Positions 63,776-64,000 of a stretch of DNA of 64,000 nt are shown one piece after another; position 1 is the stretch's first letter; the number at the start of each line of letters is the position of its first letter. The stretch is from assembly GCA_004794655.1 (NCBI GenBank), contig SMMW01000650.1, positions 1,367,501 through 1,431,500 on the forward strand, written 5' to 3'. The notes below the pieces were generated by a model, which saw only the letters and a program-made list of their open reading frames with translations, searched no databases and was not told the origin of the DNA. The stretch comes from Marisa cornuarietis (Eukaryota > Mollusca > Gastropoda > Architaenioglossa > Ampullariidae). Position numbers and translations under genes: made by a program.

Positions 63776-64000
63776 GTGAGTACAGTATGAAAGAGCAGTA
63801 AATAGATGATTGGTTAATACATGAATATTTCAGATCACGTGAAAATGTGGTTCCAATCACTCTATTATCAGTGCACTTTCTCCTGATGTTTTTTTTTCTC
63901 GATAACACCCACTCCTACATCTTACACCAATCGGACTCAATTCCGTCTTTGCAAAAACAGAGAAAAAGGAATTGAAATATAAGCTGTTCTCTACTCTGCT

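Overview
The window looks like nuclear DNA of a mollusc, most likely a gastropod. The support is long introns with GT-AG junctions, AT-rich sequence, very many (TG)n, (TGAG)n and (ATC)n arrays, several LINE families, and a tandem family of receptor tyrosine phosphatases carrying a fucolectin-like F5/8C domain and MEGF/draper-type EGF repeats. The species assignment is inference. No prokaryotic operon, CRISPR array, rRNA or convincing tRNA gene was seen. Exon models were built by hand from splice sites, phase continuity and comparison between the copies inside the window.

Layout. (1) 74-1993: last four exons of an RPTP-like gene (gene 1) whose start lies outside the window, ending in an inactive D2 phosphatase domain. 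(2) 2.0-5.1 kb: intergenic, with a decayed LINE. (3) 5176-24542: gene 2, a complete 30-exon gene for about 1278 residues: signal peptide, short Cys-rich module, F5/8C fucolectin-like domain, eight EGF-like modules, one transmembrane helix, a Tyr-rich juxtamembrane tail, an active-looking D1 phosphatase domain and a D2 whose catalytic Arg is Lys. (4) 24.5-27.6 kb: intergenic, with a non-autonomous hAT element. (5) Two copies of a segmental duplication: unit A (27627-44176) and unit B (49636-62992). Each carries the ectodomain exons of a paralogue: gene 3 in A (30087-44634) and gene 4 in B (51461 to beyond 63775). (6) 45.4-49.6 kb: spacer between the units with a 21-bp minisatellite and an orphan coding-like stretch. 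No transmembrane or phosphatase exon for gene 3 was found before unit B begins, so gene 3 may be a truncated or secreted form. Gene 4 runs off the right edge.

The two units have diverged by transposon insertion. A carries an L2-like LINE, two other LINE fragments and a 5'-truncated LINE with a 12-bp target duplication. B carries a solo LTR with a 5-bp target duplication and a longer ORF1/endonuclease LINE relic. The paired copies give empty sites for most of these.

How the genes may work together: gene 2 reads as a cell-surface receptor that couples glycan or protein binding outside (F5/8C plus EGF) to tyrosine dephosphorylation inside. Genes 3 and 4 supply variant ectodomains of the same layout. 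In unit B the signal-peptide exon can also splice in phase to a 206-nt exon that would make an 89-residue secreted peptide with six cysteines in its mature part; the unit A copy of that exon is broken. These functional links are inference from domain content.
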